DNA of 7,082 nucleotides. It comes from Planctomycetota bacterium (GTDB lineage: Bacteria > Planctomycetota > Brocadiia > Brocadiales > Bathyanammoxibiaceae). Of the stretch, positions 1 through 4,935 are shown piece after piece. The notes under the pieces were generated by a model that saw nothing but the letters and a program-made list of their open reading frames with translations, was not told the origin of the DNA and made no database searches. The stretch lies in contig JAUVQR010000070.1 of the NCBI GenBank assembly GCA_030598065.1, positions 1 through 7,082 on the forward strand, read 5' to 3'. The position numbers were made by a program, and so were the translations under genes. Each line of letters starts with the position of its first letter. Positions within the stretch are counted from its first letter, which is position 1.

Positions 1-132
1 CAAAACAATTGTTGGGCAGTAAGCAACAAAAAAGCGCTAACCTTATGCTTTATGCCGTAGTGGCGTCGCCGTGTTAAAAAACCTACCGTGCGTTAATCAA
101 ACAAATATGTGACACCTTAAAAAGGGAAGGGG

Positions 133-169
133 GTAGGAGGCCAGTTGCCCCCGAACCTGGCCCGCCTAC
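133..169. terminator. Large hairpin with T-tract, possible minus-strand terminator
   Basis: GTAGG (133-137) pairs with CCTAC (165-169), and GGCCAG (139-144) pairs with CTGGCC (157-162). This gives an 11-bp stem with a small internal loop and a 12-base terminal loop. Read on the minus strand, the stem is followed by a pyrimidine run ending in TTTTT, about nine bases further on. That resembles a loose intrinsic terminator, possibly the end of the pilin transcript about 490 bases downstream of the last pilin codon. The T-run is not directly adjacent to the stem, so a structured RNA or chance pairing is possible. Confidence 0.35.
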
Positions 170-245
170 CTGCTGAGGAGAAGCGTTTTCGCGCGTTTAA
201 TACGGGTGAGATTTCCTATTAACGTAATACATTAAAGGAACAATT

Positions 246-401
246 ATGATGCCAATACGCGGGGTTTTTACAAAAAAAGATATTTTACGGATATCGACTT
301 GTACGTGTACCGCTACATATTTGTTATATAAGGGCTTACAACAGACTGAAGGATGTCTGGGAAATTCGGCCATACTATTGAGACAAGTCTCAGTAGTATA
401 G
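246..401 (+). CDS. Possible small protein, 51 residues, unknown
   Basis: Two ATG codons in tandem (246, 249) follow AAAGGA with a seven-base gap, a fair Shine-Dalgarno spacing. The frame stays open for 51 codons to TAG at 399-401. The translation begins MMPIRGVFTKKDILRIS and continues with a Cys-Thr-Cys-Thr stretch, a hydrophobic middle (ATYLLYKGL) and an ILLRQVSVV end. I recognise no family. The last ten codons lie inside the dyad at 372-399, so the end of the ORF may be shaped by that element and not by protein function. It is the only plus-strand candidate in this part of the window. A chance ORF is quite possible. Confidence 0.25.
   Translation: MMPIRGVFTKKDILRISTCTCTATYLLYKGLQQTEGCLGNSAILLRQVSVV
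372..399. repeat. Near-perfect 13-bp inverted repeat, two-base spacer
   Basis: ATACTATTGAGAC (372-384) and GTCTCAGTAGTAT (387-399) are inverted copies separated by AA. The only mismatch would be a G-U wobble in RNA. Length and symmetry exceed chance expectation in a short non-coding stretch. No T-run follows on either strand, so it is not an ordinary intrinsic terminator. It could be a protein operator, a processing hairpin or a remnant of a mobile repeat. Confidence 0.6.
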
Positions 402-578
402 TGTATATCGCAACTTACGACATCACAGGGATTTTCCATGCAAAAATTGTTGTTTGTCCCCTATCGTACTGCACGACATGCCGGGGCGGAAAGTAAATTG
501 TGGATACAGAGGCAGGCGCGTATTGAAGTGGTGAAAATGCGGCGACACAGGCTCTATAAAATCGGTCACGCACACAGC

Positions 579-627
579 CCCTTCACGAAGGGCGGGCAGG
601 CTTGTGACTGCCCTGCGCACACAGGGC
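579..627 (-). terminator. Tandem hairpins just after the pilin stop
   Basis: Two stems lie 33 to 81 bases beyond the stop codon of the second pilin. GCCCTG (610-615) pairs with CAGGGC (622-627), a perfect 6-bp stem with a six-base loop. CCCTT (579-583) pairs with AAGGG (588-592) around CACG. Neither is followed closely by a T-run; only GATTTTATAG comes later. They may be 3' stabilising or weak termination structures of the pilin mRNA. The word CGCACACAG occurs at both 569-577 and 616-624. Confidence 0.3.
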
Positions 628-659
628 GTCATCCAAGCCAATGCGCAGCTAACAAGAAG

Positions 660-1400
660 CTACTGTACGCCAAGTACGCCTTCCCTCGCCTTGAACATCA
701 TCTTGCCGACATCGTCCGCCACCGTGGACACGCTTCCTTCGGTAACAGGGTCGTCGTTCAGGATGGGCGACGTAACGTTGGTCTCCAGCGTCTCATTCGG
801 ACCGCCGCTAATTACCCACACAAAGACATCTTCACCCGTATTCGGGTCGCCGTCTGCAATGGTGTCTGGCTGAGTAAATGCGTACGCGTACACCAGATAG
901 TTCTTGCCCCAGGGGTCATTGAACACCTGCGGCATGTAGGGCCCGTTCCAGTTCACACCGTTGTCTACGTAGCCCGCTGAGTCCAGCGTCAGGTGGTTTA
1001 CAAGGGCATTAACAGTACCGCTTGTGGCGCCCCAGTTTGTAAGGCCTCTCGCAGGGTCCCTCACGTTATTTGCAAGCAAGGCCGTGTTGGTCTCAAACAG
1101 GTCGAAGTCGGCGTCTATATTCCCGCTCTTGAGCACCATGTAGAAATCAGGGTCGGAGCCTTTTCTGTCAGGCCACTCGCCGGTGTCACTGAAGAAGCTG
1201 CTCAGTGCCTGGCTAATACCGTTGATGTCTATCGCATCCCTGGCCTGACGGCCTTTTTCTATCTGGTCGACCGCGATTGGCACTATAATGGCCGCCAGCG
1301 TGCCCACTATGGCCACAACAGCGGCCACCTCTGGCAGTGTGAAGCCCCTTCTCTCTTTGAACGCCTTGTAGAGAGTTTTTGCCCTATCTAAGAGCTTCAT
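660..1400 (-). CDS. GspG-like prepilin, long form (second of tandem pair)
   Basis: Predicted type IV pilin/type II secretion pseudopilin of 246 residues, a subunit of a periplasmic or surface filament. The leader MKLLDRAKTLYKAFKERRG is basic and ends in Gly19. Cleavage and N-methylation are expected before Phe20 (FTLPEVAAVV), and Glu24 is the conserved +5 glutamate. A hydrophobic assembly helix spans residues 20-43. The C-terminal half carries a T2SSG-type core: GPYM (153-156), DPWG (162-165), VISGGPN (196-202) and an acidic ADDV (228-231) where GspG proteins have their calcium loop. The start at 1400 is chosen over an in-frame ATG at 1418 because GAGGAG lies eight bases before it. GspG proteins are usually near 140 residues, so this one is clearly longer. 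Pro at +4 instead of Ile is unusual. It follows its paralogue at 1589-2185 by 188 bases without an obvious promoter, suggesting co-transcription. The family is clear; which filament it builds is not. Confidence 0.85.
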   Translation of the reverse strand: MKLLDRAKTLYKAFKERRGFTLPEVAAVVAIVGTLAAIIVPIAVDQIEKGRQARDAIDINGISQALSSFFSDTGEWPDRKGSDPDFYMVLKSGNIDADFDLFETNTALLANNVRDPARGLTNWGATSGTVNALVNHLTLDSAGYVDNGVNWNGPYMPQVFNDPWGKNYLVYAYAFTQPDTIADGDPNTGEDVFVWVISGGPNETLETNVTSPILNDDPVTEGSVSTVADDVGKMMFKAREGVLGVQ

Positions 1401-1406
1401 TTCATT

Positions 1407-1412
1407 GTCTCC
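1407..1412 (-). promoter_or_regulatory. Ribosome binding site of second pilin
   Basis: On the minus strand GAGAGGAGAC precedes the ATG at 1398-1400, with about eight bases between GAGGAG and the start. The site decides for the start at 1400, because the alternative ATG at 1418 lies upstream of this sequence and has no such motif of its own. Confidence 0.65.
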
Positions 1413-1452
1413 TCTCATTCACTTCTTCACTTCTTGCAGCTTCTGGCCCCTT

Positions 1453-1481
1453 TACCGGGCGTCTTTCGTGTGTACCCGGTA
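1453..1481. repeat. Perfect 7-bp inverted repeat between the two pilin genes
   Basis: TACCGGG (1453-1459) and CCCGGTA (1475-1481) are perfect inverted copies with a 15-base spacer, in the 188-base gap between the pilin genes. No T-run follows on the minus strand, so it does not look like a terminator. An RNA processing or stabilising stem that sets the ratio of the two pilins, or an operator, would fit. Nearer the second pilin, GAAGTGAA occurs twice in tandem on the minus strand. Confidence 0.4.
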
Positions 1482-1588
1482 TGGAGGCCGCACGCTAATC
1501 TGTTTATCGCAACCGCCTCATGCTGGACTGATAGATTGGGTCCGTGCGTGTTGCGGGTGCGTTGGTAGGGATAGAAAATGCCCTATCT

Positions 1589-2185
1589 CTACTTGATACG
1601 GAAAATAATATCGTCACCGCCTCTTGTGATACTGGGGCCGGTCTGGTCGAATACCGTCTCAACCAGCTTGTTGGGACCTGCCGATATCACAAGCACGGGC
1701 TTCGCGCCACCGACCTCTGAGGGCTTCAAGAACTCTACGTTGGCCAGGTACTTGCTGCCCCACGGGTCCGCCATTGTCTTCTCCATGTAGGGCCCTTTCC
1801 AGGCGCGCCTGCCCGTAGTGGGGTAACTAACCGCATTGTCAATAATCTGGTCCGTAAAGTCCTCTGCGGTTCCGTCCCACTCCGTGATCAGGGTATCCAT
1901 CGCCGGCGTATCGCCGTCATTGGTCGCCAGGAGATTAAACGTAGTGTCGCTTGCCGTTGTGGCGGTAACTGAGACCCAGATGGGCCAGTGTACCGTATAG
2001 CCGTACATCATAGCCATCGCTGCCGCTATGGCGCGCGTGTCCGCCTCAGCCTTCCTGAACCTGGAGTCACCGACGTATCTTGTCAGTGTCGGCGTCAAAA
2101 TCCCGGCCAACACTGCGATTATAGCCAGAACGATAACTATCTCAATCAGCGTAAAACTGCTCCTATGTCCTGTAATTCTTTTCAT
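1589..2185 (-). CDS. GspG-like prepilin (first of tandem pair)
   Basis: Predicted pilin/pseudopilin of 198 residues. It has a short basic leader (MKRITGHRSS), then FTLIEIVIVLAIIAVLAGIL, the classic N-terminal assembly helix with Glu15 at mature position +5. The residue before the cleavage site is Ser10, where almost all prepilins have Gly. The C-terminal part is a recognisable T2SSG domain: GPYM (131-134), DPWG (140-143), VISAGPN (166-172) and GGDDI (189-193), the last matching the calcium-binding loop of GspG. It shares the GPYM, DPWG and VIS.GPN blocks with the downstream pilin, so the two are paralogues. The start at 2185 is chosen because AAGGAGTG lies six bases upstream; an in-frame ATG at 2218 lacks such a site. 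It is first in the unit, behind a sigma54-like promoter. It may be a major pilin of a type IV pilus or T2SS-like filament; no assembly ATPase or platform gene is in view. Confidence 0.88.
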   Translation of the reverse strand: MKRITGHRSSFTLIEIVIVLAIIAVLAGILTPTLTRYVGDSRFRKAEADTRAIAAAMAMMYGYTVHWPIWVSVTATTASDTTFNLLATNDGDTPAMDTLITEWDGTAEDFTDQIIDNAVSYPTTGRRAWKGPYMEKTMADPWGSKYLANVEFLKPSEVGGAKPVLVISAGPNKLVETVFDQTGPSITRGGDDIIFRIK

Positions 2186-2191
2186 CTTAAT

Positions 2192-2199
2192 CACTCCTT
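2192..2199 (-). promoter_or_regulatory. Ribosome binding site of first pilin
   Basis: AAGGAGTG on the minus strand ends six bases before the ATG at 2183-2185. This is a near-ideal Shine-Dalgarno sequence and fixes the start 11 codons inside the longest open frame. Confidence 0.8.
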
Positions 2200-2232
2200 T
2201 GATGCCATGCCCGGTCACTAATCTAACCAGGG

Positions 2233-2291
2233 ACCGGCATCGGTCTAAGCAGTGCCGGTGTTTGTGCCTTCCACTATGAGCCGTCCGGCAC
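2233..2291 (-). promoter_or_regulatory. Leader with competing hairpins upstream of pilin genes
   Basis: The untranslated leader of the pilin transcript carries three complementary 7-mers in the order GTGCCGG (2285-2291), CACCGGCA (2253-2260, central arm) and TGCCGGT (2233-2239). The central arm can pair perfectly over 7 bp with either the upstream or the downstream arm, but not both. The second structure would end about 34 bases before the ribosome binding site. This is the layout of an attenuator or translational switch, though neither stem is followed by a T-run. No known riboswitch class is recognised. Confidence 0.35.
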
Positions 2292-2304
2292 CACTCTTTT
2301 ATAT

Positions 2305-2329
2305 ATTATATCTCAATTAACGTGCCAAA
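2305..2329 (-). promoter_or_regulatory. Sigma54-type promoter, overlapping a TATAAT box
   Basis: On the minus strand TTTGGCACG-TTAA-TTGAG (2329-2312) matches the sigma54 consensus TTGGCACG-N4-TTGCA, except that the -12 GC is GA. The GG and GA dinucleotides are exactly 10 bases apart, as the family requires. It lies about 127 bases before the first pilin codon, and pilin genes are often sigma54 (RpoN) dependent. A perfect TATAAT (2310-2305) lies just downstream without a good -35 box at 17 bases, so sigma70 use cannot be excluded. Both would start transcription near 2298-2301. Confidence 0.5.
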
Positions 2330-2432
2330 GCCGTGGCGGGAGTGCGGGATACCAGCCCATTTATAAGCCCTTGCCCTATTTATACTTATAATGTACGTCC
2401 CGTAGCCGTGTGCCGGTATCCGGTTTTTTTTT

Positions 2433-2485
2433 GGAGCATCAAAAGGTACAAACTTTATAGTTTTTCCTACACATTTTGTTGCTCC
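2433..2485. repeat. 12-bp inverted repeat with nested hairpin
   Basis: GGAGCATCAAAA (2433-2444) and TTTTGTTGCTCC (2474-2485) are inverted with one mismatch. Inside lies AAACT-TTAT-AGTTT, a small 5-bp hairpin. GGAGC appears once more at 2514-2518 and could pair alternatively with GCTCC at 2481-2485. A run of nine T immediately precedes the left arm on the plus strand. The element could be a structured RNA, an operator or a small mobile repeat; nothing in the sequence decides. Confidence 0.45.
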
Positions 2486-2576
2486 TAAGCTACTACACCC
2501 ACAATACTTATGTGGAGCTAAAGCCGGTTTTTACCACCCTGGCTACGAGATGTGTAGCTTTAAAGGGAGGAGGGGC

Positions 2577-2693
2577 ATGGTGCGGGAGAGTCTACTTTCT
2601 TTGGGCTATGCCAAGGTCTGCAACTGCGTGAAAGTGCCGGTGTTAGACTACGGAAGGCTAGTTTTACGCGTCTTGGTGGCCGGGCGACACTGA
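2577..2693 (+). CDS. Possible small protein, 38 residues, unknown
   Basis: An ATG at 2577 follows the purine run AAAGGGAGGAGGGGC, so GGGAGG sits six bases before the start, one of the strongest Shine-Dalgarno-like matches in the window. The frame runs 38 codons to TGA at 2691-2693. The translation contains a CNC motif and a valine/leucine-rich basic end (VLDYGRLVLRVLVAGRH). I recognise no family, and no clear promoter precedes it. It would be the only plus-strand gene in this gap. The purine run may also be chance, so the call rests on the ribosome binding site alone. Confidence 0.25.
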   Translation: MVRESLLSLGYAKVCNCVKVPVLDYGRLVLRVLVAGRH

Positions 2694-2700
2694 CTACGGT

Positions 2701-2793
2701 TATAATGAGAAAACAGATGTGCGTGTGCGATAGAAGATGAAGCGAAACGGTTCGGGTCTAACGGAAAGCGAAGGCATCTTAAAGCTTTTTTTT
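2701..2793 (+). ncRNA. Candidate small RNA, TATAAT to T8
   Basis: A perfect TATAAT (2701-2706) is followed by about 80 bases that end in AAGATG (2734-2739) pairing with CATCTT (2775-2780) and a run of eight T (2786-2793). Inside the loop CGAA-ACGG-TTCG forms a small stem. This could be a short independent transcript, or the 3' end of a transcript carrying the 38-residue ORF. There is no good -35 box at the right distance, and the closing stem is only 6 bp with a long loop. Confidence 0.2.
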
Positions 2794-2874
2794 CGCTACA
2801 ATCCCTTCCAATAATATTCGAACCTTCAGGGTGTGTGTAGGAACCATCAAGAAAAGAGCAAGACCCCCCCCGAT

Positions 2875-4596
2875 TCAGGCGGTTTTTTCCTGGATAAGCC
2901 GCAGCGCATGCTGCAGGGCGTCAATGCGTCTGCCATACCGGTGTCCTTCGACCAGTTTCTTGAAGACACCCTGGGCATCCAGCATGTCCGCCACCGGGCG
3001 CTGGGCGCCGACGATGAAGGCCTGGCGTCCGACATCCTGGGCCTCGCGTATTATGTCCTCCATGGCGCGGCAACTGGTTGAGTCTACCTGCGGCACGTCG
3101 GAGAGGTCGATTACCAGCGCATCGTACTCGTCATAATCGGCAAGGCGGCGGGCCATTCCCTTGGCGGCGCCGAAACTCATGGGTCCACCCAGGTGGAAGA
3201 GCAGTATACGTCCACCGGCAGCCTTCATGACTTCCGCCTCTTTGTCAGTGAGCGGCGCCTCTTCGTGCGGGTCGGTGATGGCCGTGATGCTCTCGAGCTG
3301 AAGCTCCGTCATGCGGTTGAGGAACACCAGCGACGCCATGATCATGCCGACGGCCACCGCCGTTATAAGGTCAATGAACACGGTGATGCCGAGCACGGTG
3401 AACATCATCACGCTGCTGGTCCTGGGCATGTGGCGCAGGCGCCTCAGGTAGTCCCAGTCAACGATGTCGGTGCCCACCTTGATCAGGATACCCGCCAGTA
3501 CGGCGTGGGGTATATACTTGACGAAACCGCCCGCCCCGAGCACGATGGCAAACAGGACGCTCGCGTGCAACGCGCCGGAAATCGGTGTACGGCCGCCGGC
3601 ACGCACGTTAACAACGGTGCGCATGGTAGCCCCGGCGCCCGGCAGCCCGCCGAAGAGCCCGGCCATGGCGTTGCCGATTCCCTGGCCGATGAGTTCGCGG
3701 TCCGACTCGTGGTGGGTGCGGGTGATGTTGTCCGCCACCAGAGAAGTAAGCAGTGTGTCTATGGCACCCAGCATCGCCAGGGTCACACCCGATTTCAGCA
3801 TGTCTACCAGCAGCGGCAATTCAATAGTCGGCAACCGGAATTCCGGCAGGCCGATAGGGATGTCGCCGAGGATGGTTACCTGACCGAGGAGATAGACGGT
3901 CTTGCCGTCCACTTCATCCACGGTAACGTCACCGCCAAAGAAGAGATACAAGGCAAGCGAGCCCGTGATGACCGCCACCAGCGGCGCGGGCAAAATGTGG
4001 TTGATGCGGTTGGGCAGCAGGTAAACGATGGCGAGCGACACCAGCCCCAGCAGCGCGGCGGCGGTAACGGGGTCAGCCAGTACGCCGGGGATTGCCTGGG
4101 CCGAGGCCACCGGCCCACCACTGGCCATATGCCCCAGCAGCGGCCCGACCTGCAACAATATGATAATCACCCCAATGCCGCTCATGAAGCCGGAGATGAC
4201 CGGGTGTGGCACCAGGTTGATGTACTTGCCAATCTTTAAGACCCCGAACAGGACCTGAAAAAAGCCACCCATCACAACCACCGTGAAGGCCAGCGCCACG
4301 CCCTTGCCCGGGTCATCGGGGTACATGCCGGTGTACTGCGTGAAGATGGCCGCCATAACGACGGTCATCGGCCCGGTGGGACCGGATATCTGGGCCGGCG
4401 TGCCGCCAAACACGGCAGCGAACATGCCCACTAAGATCGCGCCGTATAATCCTGCAACGGGACCCGCGCCGGACGACACACCGAAGGCAAGGGCCAGCGG
4501 CAGCGCCACCACGGCGGCGGTCAGACCGCCGTAGATGTCTCCGCGCAGGTTGTTGAAGTGAAGACCGTGTACCAAACGGGTAGCAATATTCGACAT
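2875..4596 (-). CDS. SulP/SLC26 anion transporter, BicA-like (likely Na+/bicarbonate symporter)
   Basis: Inner-membrane transporter of 573 residues: an N-terminal membrane domain (about 20-425) and a C-terminal cytoplasmic STAS domain (about 430-573). From family knowledge the closest characterised relative is cyanobacterial BicA, a low-affinity, high-flux Na+-dependent bicarbonate importer. Shared blocks include GDIYGGLTAAVVALPLALAFG (16-36 region), GPTGPMT (72-78), PHPVISGFMSGIG (130-142), IDTLLTSLVADNITRT (279-294) and GAGATM (320-325). Residues matching the reported BicA ligand site are present: Thr74, Asp280, Thr284 and Gly322-Ala323-Thr324. The STAS core VIDLSDVPQVDSTS (495-508) is intact. 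Length is normal for the family, with no frameshift. It starts with ATG and has its own promoter, but no Shine-Dalgarno motif is visible. No carbonic anhydrase or carboxysome gene is adjacent. Sulfate or another anion as substrate cannot be excluded. Confidence 0.92.
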   Translation of the reverse strand: MSNIATRLVHGLHFNNLRGDIYGGLTAAVVALPLALAFGVSSGAGPVAGLYGAILVGMFAAVFGGTPAQISGPTGPMTVVMAAIFTQYTGMYPDDPGKGVALAFTVVVMGGFFQVLFGVLKIGKYINLVPHPVISGFMSGIGVIIILLQVGPLLGHMASGGPVASAQAIPGVLADPVTAAALLGLVSLAIVYLLPNRINHILPAPLVAVITGSLALYLFFGGDVTVDEVDGKTVYLLGQVTILGDIPIGLPEFRLPTIELPLLVDMLKSGVTLAMLGAIDTLLTSLVADNITRTHHESDRELIGQGIGNAMAGLFGGLPGAGATMRTVVNVRAGGRTPISGALHASVLFAIVLGAGGFVKYIPHAVLAGILIKVGTDIVDWDYLRRLRHMPRTSSVMMFTVLGITVFIDLITAVAVGMIMASLVFLNRMTELQLESITAITDPHEEAPLTDKEAEVMKAAGGRILLFHLGGPMSFGAAKGMARRLADYDEYDALVIDLSDVPQVDSTSCRAMEDIIREAQDVGRQAFIVGAQRPVADMLDAQGVFKKLVEGHRYGRRIDALQHALRLIQEKTA

Positions 4597-4637
4597 GTGA
4601 TAATAGGGAAAAGGTTCCGGGGTGTTTTTAGCCCCAT

Positions 4638-4666
4638 ATCCTAATAAGCGGCGTACACCAGGTCAA
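4638..4666 (-). promoter_or_regulatory. Sigma70-type promoter of the SulP gene
   Basis: On the minus strand TTGACC (4666-4661) and TAGGAT (4643-4638) are separated by exactly 17 bases, each close to the -35 and -10 consensus. Transcription would begin near 4631 and give a leader of about 35 bases. That leader contains GGGG...CCCC and no purine-rich ribosome binding site. Confidence 0.5.
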
Positions 4667-4780
4667 CCCCCTTCTTAAAATTACCCCGCCAGCGGCACTT
4701 CTGGCTGGTAAAGGAGATAGAAAATTCTTAAACGAGAGGGGTTAAGCCGTGCATATGGCGCTCACAATGGCTGAACAGTC

Positions 4781-4867
4781 TTGAAATCGGGTGATAAGAC
4801 GGCAGATTATGACGTAACGGTTGAGGCGGAGTACGTGACACCATACGAAGCCGCCTTCAAGAAATAA
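4781..4867 (+). other. Short coding-like stretch, possible gene remnant
   Basis: From TTG at 4781 a frame of 28 codons reads LKSGDKTADYDVTVEAEYV followed by TPYEAAFKK and TAA. Its balanced, acidic and charged composition looks protein-like, unlike the opposite strand. There is no ribosome binding site. An ATG at 4767 (MAEQS) lies in another frame and would join it after one single-base shift near 4780. It may be the tail of a decayed gene or a tiny peptide; chance is possible. The rest of the gap 4597-4935 holds only the SulP promoter. Confidence 0.2.
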
Positions 4868-4935
4868 AAAACCCCTGCAATAGTTCCCTGTCGAATGATT
4901 TTTCCGGAAACACGTTGCCGCCCTGCCATCAACAA

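Larger units (their letters stand above)
1..659. other. Gene-poor left end, no confident gene
   Basis: I see no recognisable protein family in these 659 bases. They are downstream, on the minus strand, of the second pilin gene. They hold tandem hairpins just after the pilin stop, a near-perfect 13-bp dyad (372-399), a large imperfect hairpin (133-169) and one small plus-strand ORF with a fair ribosome binding site. Longer open frames here have no ribosome binding site, run antisense into the pilin gene, or give cysteine- and histidine-rich translations of non-coding character. Confidence 0.6.
2330..2874. other. Long non-coding stretch rich in inverted repeats
   Basis: No recognisable gene lies here between the transporter stop and the pilin promoter. 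The stretch is AT-rich with several T-runs on the plus strand (nine T at 2424-2432, eight T at 2786-2793). It has an imperfect large inverted repeat at 2433-2485 and a possible small plus-strand ORF at 2577-2693. CCGG-TAT-CCGG directly precedes the T9 run, a very short terminator-like stem on the plus strand. The element TCCTACACA (2465-2473) recurs inverted as TGTGTAGGA (2833-2841). Confidence 0.5.

Noticed and set aside
197..439. 80-codon minus-strand open frame in the left gap
   Set aside because: There is no ribosome binding site, it runs through the 13-bp palindrome, and the translation is not protein-like.
438..980. 180-codon plus-strand open frame overlapping the pilin gene antisense
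   Set aside because: More than half lies antisense to a clear pilin, and the unique first part is Arg/His-rich with no recognisable motif.
2861..2895. C8 run, GGCGG and T6 as an intrinsic terminator at the SulP 3' end
   Set aside because: The stem has a mismatch and overlaps the stop codon. The T-run is on the plus-strand side, so it would not end the minus-strand transporter transcript.
3193..4239. 348-codon open frame on the plus strand antisense to the SulP gene
   Set aside because: Its translation is rich in His, Gln, Arg and Gly with no family resemblance. It is the shadow of a conserved, GC-rich minus-strand gene.
4767..4867. Small ubiquitin-like modifier (Pup or UBact type) suggested by the MAEQ start
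   Set aside because: No Gly-Gln or Gly-Glu C-terminal tail, a frame break is needed, and no proteasome-type genes are nearby.
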